Shown: in pieces, positions 53,633 through 61,584 of the stretch
Position numbering within the stretch: the first letter of the stretch is position 1
Layout: each line of letters opens with the position of its first letter
Made by a program: the position numbers and the translations under genes
DNA from: DASSFG01 sp035547915
GTDB lineage: Bacteria > Planctomycetota > Planctomycetia > Pirellulales > JAICIG01
DNA: 64,000 bases
NCBI GenBank assembly: GCA_035547915.1
Contig: DASZTS010000138.1
Coordinates: 62,001 to 126,000 of the forward strand
Reading direction: 5' to 3'
Notes under the pieces: generated by a model
What the model saw: only the letters and a program-made list of their open reading frames with translations
Database searches by the model: none
Told to the model about the DNA's origin: nothing

Positions 53633-55873
53633 TTACGGTCGCAGGGCCTGCGCCTTCTTCACGAGCTCGATCAGCTCGGCGCGATAGCCGTTCTCGTCGG
53701 TTCCGCGACTGGCTTGGGCCAGTTCGAGCACGGCGCCGAAGGTGAGATCGCCCTTGTATTGGCTGTCACGTAGGAGCAGCCCAAAACCGGCCACGGCGGC
53801 CGAGAAACGGAAGTCTTCACTGGCCTGGGCATAGTTCGAACCGGCGTCTTTCACCACCGTCTCGATCAGCTTGCTGCTCGCTCCCTCGGGTTCCTTGTAA
53901 CGTAGCTTGAGCGTGAGCGATTCGTCGCCGAACCCGCCGGCCGGTTCGAGCGGCCGCTGGTATTTCAACCCATCGACGTTGCCGGCCGGTGCTTCGCCGC
54001 CGGCGGGCACGAGTTCGTACAACGCCGTCACCGTGTGGCCGGCGCCGATCTCGCCCGCATCCTTCTTGTCGTCGTTGAAATCCTCGGCCCGCAGCAGGCG
54101 GTTTTCGTAGCCGATCAGGCGATAACCGGCCACCTGCCGCGGATTGAACTCGAGTTGCAGCTTCACGTCCTTGGCGATCGTCACCAGCGTGCCGCCGAGT
54201 TGTTCGACGAGCACCTTGCGGGCCTCGTTATGCGTGTCGATGTAGGCGTAGTTGCCGTTGCCGCGATCGGCGAGCTGTTCCATCGTGGAGTCTTTGAGGT
54301 TGCCGGTGCCGAACCCGAGCACGCTCAAGAACACGCCGCTCTTCGCCTCCTCTTCGATCAGCCGGGTGAGCGAGCCTTGGTCGGTGACACCCACATTGAA
54401 GTCGCCGTCGGTGCAGAGAAGGACACGGTTCGTGCCGCCCTGGATGAATTTTTCGCGCGCCACCTGGTAGGCCAATTGAATGCCGGAACCGCCGTTGGTC
54501 GAGCCGCCCGCGTGCAACTGATCGAGTGCCCGGAGGATCGTCTCCTTGTAGAGGCCCGAGGTGGACGGCAGCACCAGGCCCGACGAGCCCGCATAGACCA
54601 CCATCGCCACGCGGTCGTTCTCGGCCAGCTTATCGATGAGCAGGCGCAACGCGCTCTGCAACAACGGCAACTTGGCCGGGTCGTCCATCGAGCCGGAAAC
54701 GTCGATGAGGAACACCAGGTTGCTCGCCGGTCGGTTCGCCAGGTCGATCTCGCGGCCCTTGAGGGCGATCCTCAACAGCCGGTGCTTGGGCTCCCACGGA
54801 CAGCCTGCCACTTCGGCATGCACGGCGAACGGTGTTTGGTCGGCCGGCGGCGCGTAATGGTAGGAGAAATAGTTGAGCATCTCTTCGATCCGCACGGCGT
54901 CTCTGGGCGGCAGCGAGCCGCCGTTCAAGAATCGCCGCACGTTGGCATACGATGCCGTGTCGACGTCGATGGAAAATGTCGAGAGCGGGTCTCGCCGCAC
55001 ATCAAGGAAGGAATTCTCGTCAAGTCGCGCGTAGGATTCGGTGTTGGGCTGCCCTTCGGAAAACCCGAGCCCAGCCAACCTATCACTCGGAGCTGGGGAT
55101 AGGTCGAACAATGCTTCACCCTTTTTGGTGCGGCCGACGAACCCGCCTGCCATCGACGTGCTCGAACTGACCATCCCCTTCGCCACCCCCGATTCCTTAT
55201 CCTGTATGTCCACCGTAAAGAGGCCGCGCGAGTGCGCGTCTGCGGTCGGTTCCGGTTGACCCGCGACCATTCCGGTAGCCATTGGAATACCTTCGGCGAC
55301 AAAAAAGTCCTTGCTTTCGGGAAGGGGCTCTTCGTGGGCGCTCTGGTATCGATCTCGATACCCATTGGCATCATCAACGGCACGAGTGCCCCTGACCCTG
55401 TCCGCAAGAGACGCCAACTCGACGTTGCGCGCGGTTTGCATGCTGGAGAGCAGTAGCCGCCCGAGCCCCGCCGCGACGCACAACAATATCGACGCCGCCA
55501 GCGCGTACCCGACGAACTTCCTGCGTACCGACCGTGCCGGGCGCGATTCCTTGCTAAAGCGCGGTACTATGTCGGCTTCGCGCGGTTCGCCGACGACGCG
55601 ATCGATGAGCCGTTGCCGTTGACCGATCGGCAACTCCACCCCTGGTTCGGAGGCCAGCGCCCCGGTCACGAGTTCTACCGACCGCCTGATCGCGCCGAGT
55701 TGCTGCCGCGCCGACTCGGATTCGGCAAGGGCCTTCTCCACCGCGGCGCGATCATCGGCGTCCAATTCGCCGAGTACATAGGCCGTGAGGCGGGCCTCGG
55801 CTAATTGCGCCGCGTCGAGCGATGCGCCATTGAGGGACATATTCGAATCGGGTTGGTGGTAATCGGCGCTCAT
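53633..55873 (-). CDS. YfbK-like VWA protein with anti-sigma-like N-terminus
   Basis: A 746-residue membrane protein. Residues 25-60 (LTAYVLGELDADDRAAVEKA) resemble the helical N-terminus of anti-sigma factors but lack the zinc Cys/His residues. One membrane helix (122-143) follows, then a VWA N-terminal domain (about 290-360), the VWA domain with an intact metal site DVSGSM (D391 to S395), and a C-terminal domain of DUF3520 type. This is the YfbK/Ca-activated chloride channel group. It is 6 bp downstream of an ECF sigma factor gene, so the N-terminus may hold that sigma at the membrane. A long Gly/Ser-rich linker joins helix and VWA domain. Confidence 0.92.
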   Translation of the reverse strand: MSADYHQPDSNMSLNGASLDAAQLAEARLTAYVLGELDADDRAAVEKALAESESARQQLGAIRRSVELVTGALASEPGVELPIGQRQRLIDRVVGEPREADIVPRFSKESRPARSVRRKFVGYALAASILLCVAAGLGRLLLSSMQTARNVELASLADRVRGTRAVDDANGYRDRYQSAHEEPLPESKDFFVAEGIPMATGMVAGQPEPTADAHSRGLFTVDIQDKESGVAKGMVSSSTSMAGGFVGRTKKGEALFDLSPAPSDRLAGLGFSEGQPNTESYARLDENSFLDVRRDPLSTFSIDVDTASYANVRRFLNGGSLPPRDAVRIEEMLNYFSYHYAPPADQTPFAVHAEVAGCPWEPKHRLLRIALKGREIDLANRPASNLVFLIDVSGSMDDPAKLPLLQSALRLLIDKLAENDRVAMVVYAGSSGLVLPSTSGLYKETILRALDQLHAGGSTNGGSGIQLAYQVAREKFIQGGTNRVLLCTDGDFNVGVTDQGSLTRLIEEEAKSGVFLSVLGFGTGNLKDSTMEQLADRGNGNYAYIDTHNEARKVLVEQLGGTLVTIAKDVKLQLEFNPRQVAGYRLIGYENRLLRAEDFNDDKKDAGEIGAGHTVTALYELVPAGGEAPAGNVDGLKYQRPLEPAGGFGDESLTLKLRYKEPEGASSKLIETVVKDAGSNYAQASEDFRFSAAVAGFGLLLRDSQYKGDLTFGAVLELAQASRGTDENGYRAELIELVKKAQALRP

Positions 55874-55879
55874 AAAACC

Positions 55880-56398
55880 CTACCCTTCGCATTCCTTGAT
55901 GTTTGCACGCACCGTCTTCAAGGCGACGTGCAAGAGATAGCCCACGTTCGAGACGCTCAGGCCGGTCACGCCGGCGATCTCGCGATAACTCAGGCCCGCT
56001 TGGAATTTGAGGCGCACCACTTCCTGCTGGTTGGTCGGCAAGCCGCCGATGACGGCCAGCACCGCGGCGTGCATCTCGCCACGCTCCACCGCGTCGGCCT
56101 GCGGTGCCTGGTCGGGGCAACGATCCAACTCGGCAGGGAGGGTGGCGCGCATGCGATGCTCCTTTCGTTGGACGTCGAGGGCCCGACGCCGGCAGACGGT
56201 GTACAGCCATTCGGCCAGCCGCCCATCGAGCTGCTGCCGGTCTTGTTCGCACAACCGCAGGAAGGTGTCTTGCACCACGTCGCGGGCACGCTCGGCGTCG
56301 CCCGTGATGCGCGCGGCATACCGCACCAGCGGTCCCTCGTAGCTCGCCACGACCGACCGCAGCCACTCACTCTCGCCGGCAACCCGCGGGTCTTTCAT
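55880..56398 (-). CDS. ECF-type RNA polymerase sigma factor
   Basis: A 172-residue alternative sigma factor. Region 2 has ARDVVQDTFLRLCEQ and the adjoining DNA-melting helix; region 4 has LPTNQQEVVRLKFQAGLSYREIAG and LSVSNVGYLLHVALKTVR. The spacing suits the ECF family and it lacks region 3. It is 6 bp upstream of the VWA protein whose N-terminus looks like an anti-sigma. The start is set at MKDPRVAGE (56398); an ATG at 56434 would add 12 unconserved residues. A palindromic repeat (copy C) lies just upstream. Confidence 0.92.
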   Translation of the reverse strand: MKDPRVAGESEWLRSVVASYEGPLVRYAARITGDAERARDVVQDTFLRLCEQDRQQLDGRLAEWLYTVCRRRALDVQRKEHRMRATLPAELDRCPDQAPQADAVERGEMHAAVLAVIGGLPTNQQEVVRLKFQAGLSYREIAGVTGLSVSNVGYLLHVALKTVRANIKECEG

Positions 56399-56447
56399 TT
56401 CCTCGCGACTCTTTCGCCCACACAGATAACGCACGAACGGGCCGTTT

Positions 56448-56551
56448 ATTAGAGAAAACGATAAAGCCGGCCAGGGCTTCCGAAAAATCGGCGTTTCACG
56501 GCCGGTTTTCGCCCATGGCGCGTCGGTTTCCGGGTTTTGTCGGCCGCTCTC
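56448..56551. repeat. Dispersed nested palindrome, copy C
   Basis: It lies in the divergent gap between the sigma-factor gene and the toroid gene. It keeps the inner AAAATCGGCG hairpin (partner GCCGGTTTTC, with changes) and the 3' arm TTCCGGGTTTTGTC. The 5' arm is more diverged (AACGATAAAGCCGG). It is the most degenerate copy. Confidence 0.82.
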
Positions 56552-56665
56552 GGCGGAATTCCGGGCCGATTATTCCGATGTTACCACCCGCGTCGGCCAG
56601 CCATGTGTTATGCGGAGGCGGCGGATTGAGCGTCCGCATTCCCCGGTGCGGCCTAAAGTTAAGAT

Positions 56666-57604
56666 GTGAAACCAACATCGAACAACGACTGGCTCGATAT
56701 CTTCCTCGACGAGTTTTTGAGCGAGCCGGGGAACTGGGCGTACCAGCCGGGTGGGATGACGGCGGCCGAACCGACGGCGCTCGCCGCCCTCGCCCTCGCC
56801 GCGCATGGGCGGCTCGAGGCCGCCGGACGTGCCTGTGACCGCTTGGCCGACCTTCAAGGGCCGGACGGCAGCGTCGCGGTGACCGCTCACCAGCCGACTC
56901 CCTGTTGGCCGACCGGTTGGGCCGTTCTCGCTTGGACCAAGGTCGATTCGCTCACGGGGGCGCCGACGTTCCGCAACGAGACCGCGCGCGCGATCGACTC
57001 GATCCTGGCGCTGCACGGTCGCACGATGGAAGCGGTCAGCGAGATGGGGCACAATCCGCGACTCGACGGCTGGCCCTGGGTGGAGGGGACACATCCCTGG
57101 TGCGAGCCGACCGCCATCAATATGTTGGCACTGAAGGCGACCGGCCACGGCGACGCGCCGCGCGCCCAGGAAGCGGCTGCGATGCTCGTCGACCGGCTGT
57201 TGCCCGACGGCGGGTGCAATTACGGAAATACGACCGTGCTCGGCCAGGTATTGCGTCCGCATATCGAACCGTCCGGGCTGGTGCTCGTCGCGCTCGCGGG
57301 TGAACCGGTCATCGACGGCCGGCTGGAACGTTCGCTCACCTTCCTCGAGCAGGCCGCCGCCACGACGCGTGGTGGTGCTTCGCTGGCGTACGCATTGCTC
57401 GGACTGACGGCGCACGCTCGCCGCCCCGATCAGGCCGATGCTTGGCTGAGCGCCGCGGCGCGGCAGTCCCGCGCGTGGCAATCGATGCCGCAGCGCAAGG
57501 CGCTCCTTACGCTGGCCGCCGCCGTGCCGTGCCCCTTGATCACGACATCGCAAACGGCCCGGCACGCGTTGCGAGACCGCATAAAGGTGGGAGGTGCTCT
57601 TTGA
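56666..57604 (+). CDS. Alpha-toroid (prenyltransferase/squalene oxidase-like) protein
   Basis: A 312-residue cytoplasmic protein built from repeats of the cyclase/prenyltransferase fold: LQGPDGSVAVTAHQPTPCWP, GWPWVEGTHPWCEPTAINML and PDGGCNYGN. No DxDD motif was found, so it is probably not a squalene cyclase. No signal peptide is evident, which differs from the toroid protein at 15171. It starts with GTG and its stop overlaps the start of the DUF362 gene by 4 bp (TTGA). The pair is a coupled two-gene operon divergent from the sigma factor. Confidence 0.85.
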   Translation: MKPTSNNDWLDIFLDEFLSEPGNWAYQPGGMTAAEPTALAALALAAHGRLEAAGRACDRLADLQGPDGSVAVTAHQPTPCWPTGWAVLAWTKVDSLTGAPTFRNETARAIDSILALHGRTMEAVSEMGHNPRLDGWPWVEGTHPWCEPTAINMLALKATGHGDAPRAQEAAAMLVDRLLPDGGCNYGNTTVLGQVLRPHIEPSGLVLVALAGEPVIDGRLERSLTFLEQAAATTRGGASLAYALLGLTAHARRPDQADAWLSAAARQSRAWQSMPQRKALLTLAAAVPCPLITTSQTARHALRDRIKVGGAL

Positions 57605-58641
57605 CGACTCCCTGTGGCACAGCCACCCTAGAAAACGATAACTCCGCGGCGACGTCCGAAAAACCGACACTCGCACGGCGGACGCTGCTCCTGGGAGCCG
57701 GCGCCTTGGCGGCGGGCGCGGCGGCGATGCCTTGGTTCCGCGAGATGTTCGCCGAGCCGGCGCCCGTATTCCTGGCGCGAAACCAGAGGTACGACGGCCC
57801 GCTCGAGCAGACGATTCGCGATGGGCTGCTGGCCACGGGCATCGACCCCGTCGCACTGCGCGGCCGCAAAGTGCTCTTGAAGCCCAACCTCGTCGAGCCG
57901 AGCCGGACGTCGCCGCACGTCACGACACACCCGGCGATGATCATCGCCGCGGCCGAGGTCTTTCGTGGCTGGGGCGCCGAAGTGGCCGTAGGCGAAGCGC
58001 CTGGGCACGTGCGCGATACCGAAATGGCGATCTGCGAATCTGGGTTGGCCGAAGCGCTCGACGCGGCGGCACTACCGTTCCGTGACCTGAACTACGAAGA
58101 CTCGGTGTGGACGAAGAACGCCGGCCGCACGTCGCCGCTGGCCGGTTTCTTCTTCCCTCGCAGCATCGCGGAAGCCGACCTGATCGTGTCGATGCCCAAG
58201 CTGAAGACGCACCATTGGGTGGGCATGACGGCCTCGCTCAAGAACATGTATGGGGTGCTCCCGGGCATCCAATACGGCTGGCCCAAGAACGTGCTGCACC
58301 ATGCGGGTATTCCCCAAACGGTCTGCGACATCAACGCCTCGCTGGCCAAGACGATCGCCATCGTCGACGGCATTTTGTGCATGGAGGGCGACGGCCCGAT
58401 CATGGGCACGCCGAAACGGCTCGGCCTGATCGCCGTCGGCGCGAATCCGACGGCCGTCGATGCGACGTGCGCCCGCGTCATCGGATTGGAGCCGAAGAGG
58501 ATCAGCTACCTCAAACTCACTTCCGGGCGACTCGGTCCCACCGAGGAACGGCGGATTATCGAACGCGGCGAAGACTGGCGCCAGTTACGAACGCCGTTCG
58601 AACTGATCGACAAGCCGCACCTCGCCGGACTGCGGGCGTGA
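57601..58641 (+). CDS. DUF362-domain protein with Tat-like signal
   Basis: A 346-residue protein. A twin-arginine-like leader (ARRTLLLGAGALAAGAAA, about residues 27-44) indicates export. The DUF362 core has KVLLKPNLVEPSRTSPHVTT, then VGEAPGHVRDTE, LIVSMPKLKTHHWVGMTASLKNMYG and VDGILCMEGDGPIMGTP. DUF362 proteins are linked to iron-sulphur or redox enzymes, and the function is unclear. The usual ferredoxin Cys motifs are absent. TTG 57601 is the start: it overlaps the toroid stop (TTGA) and has GGGAGG a few bases upstream. Confidence 0.87.
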   Translation: MTTPCGTATLENDNSAATSEKPTLARRTLLLGAGALAAGAAAMPWFREMFAEPAPVFLARNQRYDGPLEQTIRDGLLATGIDPVALRGRKVLLKPNLVEPSRTSPHVTTHPAMIIAAAEVFRGWGAEVAVGEAPGHVRDTEMAICESGLAEALDAAALPFRDLNYEDSVWTKNAGRTSPLAGFFFPRSIAEADLIVSMPKLKTHHWVGMTASLKNMYGVLPGIQYGWPKNVLHHAGIPQTVCDINASLAKTIAIVDGILCMEGDGPIMGTPKRLGLIAVGANPTAVDATCARVIGLEPKRISYLKLTSGRLGPTEERRIIERGEDWRQLRTPFELIDKPHLAGLRA

Positions 58642-58650
58642 GTTCGCCCT

Positions 58651-59196
58651 TCACTCGTATTGCAGCAGGCTGAACGTCTTATGCGGCGTCAGCCGCTCGG
58701 CACCGCGTAGGCCGGTCAGCTCGATGACGAACGCACAGCCGACGATCTCGGCACCGCAGCCTTCGACCAGCCGGCAGCAGGCTTGCATGGTGCCGCCGGT
58801 GGCGAGCAAATCGTCCACCATCAGCACCCGCTGGCCCGGCGCGATGCCGTCGGCGTGGATCTCCAACGAGTCGCTGCCATACTCCAGATCGTAAGAGAGA
58901 CGACGGGTCTGGTAGGGCAGCTTGCCCGGTTTGCGGACCGGCACGAACCCCTTCCCAAGCTCGATCGCCAACGGCACCGCGAAGATGAAACCGCGTGCTT
59001 CGGCCGCGGCCACCACGTCTACGCGCTGGTCGCGGTAGGGCTCGGCGAGCCGGGCGACCGTCTCGCGCAGCGCGCCAGCGTCGGCCAGGAGCGGCGTGAT
59101 GTCGTGGAACAAGATGCCCGGTTTGGGAAAATCGGGCACGCTACGGATGTATTGCGTCAGGTCGAGGGAGGTCATGCTGTCGGAGTGTTTATCCAC
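58651..59196 (-). CDS. apt: Adenine phosphoribosyltransferase
   Basis: A 181-residue type I phosphoribosyltransferase that makes AMP from adenine and PRPP in purine salvage. The PRPP-binding motif VLMVDDLLATGGT is at residues 124-136, the hood region has EARGFIFAVPLA, and the flexible loop RKPGKLPYQT is present. Length is normal. ATG 59196 and the internal ATG at 59175 (MTSLDL) are both possible starts; the shorter form fits the family better. It is convergent with the DUF362 gene across 9 bp. Confidence 0.95.
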   Translation of the reverse strand: MDKHSDSMTSLDLTQYIRSVPDFPKPGILFHDITPLLADAGALRETVARLAEPYRDQRVDVVAAAEARGFIFAVPLAIELGKGFVPVRKPGKLPYQTRRLSYDLEYGSDSLEIHADGIAPGQRVLMVDDLLATGGTMQACCRLVEGCGAEIVGCAFVIELTGLRGAERLTPHKTFSLLQYE

Positions 59197-59308
59197 GTCG
59201 GTTGAGGTACCCGACGATGCCGGCCGCCGCCGCCAAGCCCATGCAAGCGGCCAGCGTTACGGTCATGGTGGCCGAAATCGCGGGATGCGAGGCGACCATA
59301 TCGAGCAT
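59189..59308 (-). CDS. Possible 39-residue membrane peptide upstream of apt
   Basis: An open frame of 40 codons, ATG at 59308 with GAGGA about 7 bases upstream and a TAA stop at 59189-59191. The product is one hydrophobic helix (ISATMTVTLAACMGLAAAAG) with a basic end (YLNRRG). It overlaps the longer apt start by 8 bp. It is too short to confirm by eye, but the ribosome-binding site and membrane helix support it. Confidence 0.42.
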   Translation of the reverse strand: MLDMVASHPAISATMTVTLAACMGLAAAAGIVGYLNRRG

Positions 59309-59469
59309 GAAAGATCCTCGTCCAATGGGTTGACGGGCTGTTCCGCGGCCGGCGCTTCATTCTGGCCGGCTTCGCACGCGATGGGAAGAGGGACGTTCGC
59401 TCGGAGGGCGTTCCTTATCCGCCGTGCATGGTCTACGATGAAACGATATCGCTCTCCGAAAGACGAAGT

Positions 59470-60483
59470 ATGCAGACACGCCAGATACGCCGCAAGCCGG
59501 TCGGAATCGTCTGTTTCCTGGTTGCCATCGCGGCGGCCATGGTTCTTACGCAACTTCCCCACGAATCATCGGCCAAGGCGCGCCCGGACAAGAAGCAGCG
59601 GAAGTCCTTCAACACCGCCCCGCCGCCCAAATTCAGCGAGGATGTGTTATCGAGCTTCTTCACCGATGCCCGCAAGCAACTCGGACCGGGTGAGCCGGGC
59701 GGCATGGTCGCCGCGGCCCCTAAGCCGGCCGCCAGTACGGGCGACGATCCCGATGCCGGTGCCGCGCCGGCGAGCAATTCGGCCTGGTCGAAGTTGATCT
59801 CGGCAGCCACGATCGAAGACGAGATCAAAGCCCAAATCGCGCCCTTGGCCGAGGTGACGAAGACGCCCAGCGCCTTCAAGGGGGGCGGCAATGGTCCGGC
59901 CCGGATCTGCTTCACCGAGGTCGCGATGTTGTTCGGGGTGATCGCCCAATACGACGGCGACGTGCGCTGGAAGAAGGACGCGCTCGGTCTGCGCGACATC
60001 TACCGGCGGGCGGGTGGCAACTGCAAAGTGGGCACCGACAATTCGTTCAAGGAGGCCAAGCAACGCAGCGACGACCTGGGCCAGTTGGTCACCGGAGGTA
60101 AGGTGGAACTCCCCAAGGCCGATCCCGATGTGAAATGGTCCGAGGTGGCGAATCGGCCGCCGTTGATGCAGCGCATGGGAAAAGAGGGGTACGATCCCAA
60201 GATCAAGGCGTGGACCAGTGACCGCGGAGAATTCTCGAAGAACCGCAACGCGTTGTTGGAAGAGGCGCAGATCGTGGCGGTGATCGCCCATCTCATCCAA
60301 GATCCGAGCTACGAGGATGGCGAAGATGAGACCTACCTCGGTTACGCCAAGAAGCTGGAGACGCACGCCTTGGAGATTGCCGAAGCCGTGAAGGGCGACA
60401 GCTTCGAACGCGCCCAGGCCGCCGCCGGCCAACTGAACAAGGCATGCAGCATCTGTCACGAAGAATATCGTAGCGGCGGGTGA
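59470..60483 (+). CDS. Exported c'-type cytochrome (C-terminal CxxCH)
   Basis: A 337-residue protein with an N-terminal signal or anchor (VGIVCFLVAIAAAMVLTQL). A helix-rich domain follows. The single CSICH motif is C326 to H330, only seven residues from the C-terminus, as in class II cytochrome c (c' and relatives), which carry the haem at the C-terminus of a four-helix bundle. About 60 low-complexity residues (Pro/Ala-rich) separate signal and domain. ATG 59470 is preferred; an upstream ATG at 59428 adds 14 polar residues. The electron partner is unknown. Confidence 0.84.
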   Translation: MQTRQIRRKPVGIVCFLVAIAAAMVLTQLPHESSAKARPDKKQRKSFNTAPPPKFSEDVLSSFFTDARKQLGPGEPGGMVAAAPKPAASTGDDPDAGAAPASNSAWSKLISAATIEDEIKAQIAPLAEVTKTPSAFKGGGNGPARICFTEVAMLFGVIAQYDGDVRWKKDALGLRDIYRRAGGNCKVGTDNSFKEAKQRSDDLGQLVTGGKVELPKADPDVKWSEVANRPPLMQRMGKEGYDPKIKAWTSDRGEFSKNRNALLEEAQIVAVIAHLIQDPSYEDGEDETYLGYAKKLETHALEIAEAVKGDSFERAQAAAGQLNKACSICHEEYRSGG

Positions 60484-60627
60484 GGCTGCCTCGCCTCTTC
60501 GATTGTGTGGCCGATTCAGGACCGCGCAAACCTCTCTTGGCCCACGTGCTCGTTTCGATTAGAGTTCCCCCCGCGCCGGATTCCGGTTCGGCCGATATTC
60601 CCAGGGCCCAATGTGAAAGGATTCACG

Positions 60628-61329
60628 ATGCCTGGTTTCAAGATCCACATTTCCGGAAGTACGGCCTTGGGAGTCGCGTATGGAGCGGGCGCCCTCTTCT
60701 TCGACGTGCCTTTGCCGCAGTGCATCCTCTCGGCCGGGCTGTGCAGCGTGTCGGGCATGTTGCCCGATCTCGACAGCGGCCCGGGAATTCCGCTGCGCGA
60801 GAGCCTGTCGTTCGCCGCCGCGTTCGTGCCGATGTTACTGTTCGATCGTGCCCGGCAAATGGGTTTGACGCACGAGACGATGGTGTTGTGCGGCGCGGCA
60901 CTCTATGTGTTGATCCGCTTCGGATTCGGTTGGTTTTTGCGCCATCACAGCATCCACCGCGGCATTTTTCATAGCATTCCGATGTGCTTGATCTTTGCCG
61001 GGTTGGCCTTTTTGCTTTGCAACACCGGCGATCTGCCGCTGCGCTACTACAAGGCCGGTTCGGTGGTGGTCGGATTCATGTCGCACCTGATACTCGACGA
61101 GATCTGGAGCGTCGAATGGGCCGGGTTCGGCGTGCACCTCAAGAGCTCCTTCGGCACGGCGGTGAAGTTCTGGAGCCCGTGCTGGTGGTCGACCGCGCTG
61201 ACATACACCTGCTTGCTGGCGGTGTCGGTGCTCGTGCTCAACGACCCGATCTGGACGGGTGTCTCGCCGACCGGCAAAGAGTTGCACGAGATCGCGTCCG
61301 ACATCGTCACCGACGTGGAGCGCCAGTAG
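60628..61329 (+). CDS. YdjM-like membrane-bound metal-dependent hydrolase
   Basis: A 233-residue polytopic membrane protein of the YdjM/DUF457 family. Conserved metal-binding parts are MLPDLDSG (about 41-48), HHSIHRGIFHSIPM (about 110-123) and MSHLILDEIW (about 151-160). It has four to five hydrophobic segments. YdjM of E. coli is a LexA-regulated membrane protein, but I see no TGTACA boxes here, so no SOS link is claimed. The gene is followed by a REP-like hairpin and copy D of the dispersed palindrome. The substrate is unknown. Confidence 0.84.
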   Translation: MPGFKIHISGSTALGVAYGAGALFFDVPLPQCILSAGLCSVSGMLPDLDSGPGIPLRESLSFAAAFVPMLLFDRARQMGLTHETMVLCGAALYVLIRFGFGWFLRHHSIHRGIFHSIPMCLIFAGLAFLLCNTGDLPLRYYKAGSVVVGFMSHLILDEIWSVEWAGFGVHLKSSFGTAVKFWSPCWWSTALTYTCLLAVSVLVLNDPIWTGVSPTGKELHEIASDIVTDVERQ

Positions 61330-61440
61330 GAACCGGCGGCCGGATCGGACGAATAACTTCGACAGCTTTGCCGTCCTCGCCTGGGCTCTCTCAGAGAGGA
61401 GAGCAGGCGGTCGAGGAACACCGAAGAGCAGGCGATCCGC

Positions 61441-61474
61441 CCTCACCCTAACCCTCTCCCGGAGGGAGAGGGGA
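61441..61474. repeat. REP-like CCCTCTCCC palindrome
   Basis: CCCTCTCCC (61452-61460) and GGGAGAGGG (61464-61472) form an exact 9-bp hairpin with a GGA loop, preceded by CCTCACCCTAA. This layout is a common extragenic palindrome in many bacteria. It sits 3' of the YdjM-like gene, 5 bp before palindrome copy D. Confidence 0.75.
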
Positions 61475-61478
61475 TAAT

Positions 61479-61584
61479 CTTAGAGCAACCGACAAAACCG
61501 GATCGAACTCCACAAAAATCGGCGTTTCACGGCCGATTTTTCGCCCACGGCGCTCCGGCTTCCCGGTTCTGTCAGCCGCTCTCA
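61479..61584. repeat. Dispersed nested palindrome, copy D
   Basis: Well-conserved copy: outer arms GACAAAACCGGATCG and TTCCCGGTTCTGTC, inner hairpin AAAATCGGCG...GGCCGATTTT. It lies between converging genes and reaches the stop codon of the adaptor gene: bases 61582-61584 (complement TGA) are inside the repeat end. Confidence 0.88.

Noticed and set aside
59172..59360. 62-codon frame on the minus strand upstream of apt
   Set aside because: Arg/His/Gly-rich shadow; the shorter 39-residue frame in another phase has a better start signal.
60560..60627. LexA box before the YdjM-like gene
   Set aside because: E. coli ydjM is LexA-regulated, but no TGTACA or CTG-N10-CAG box was found upstream here.
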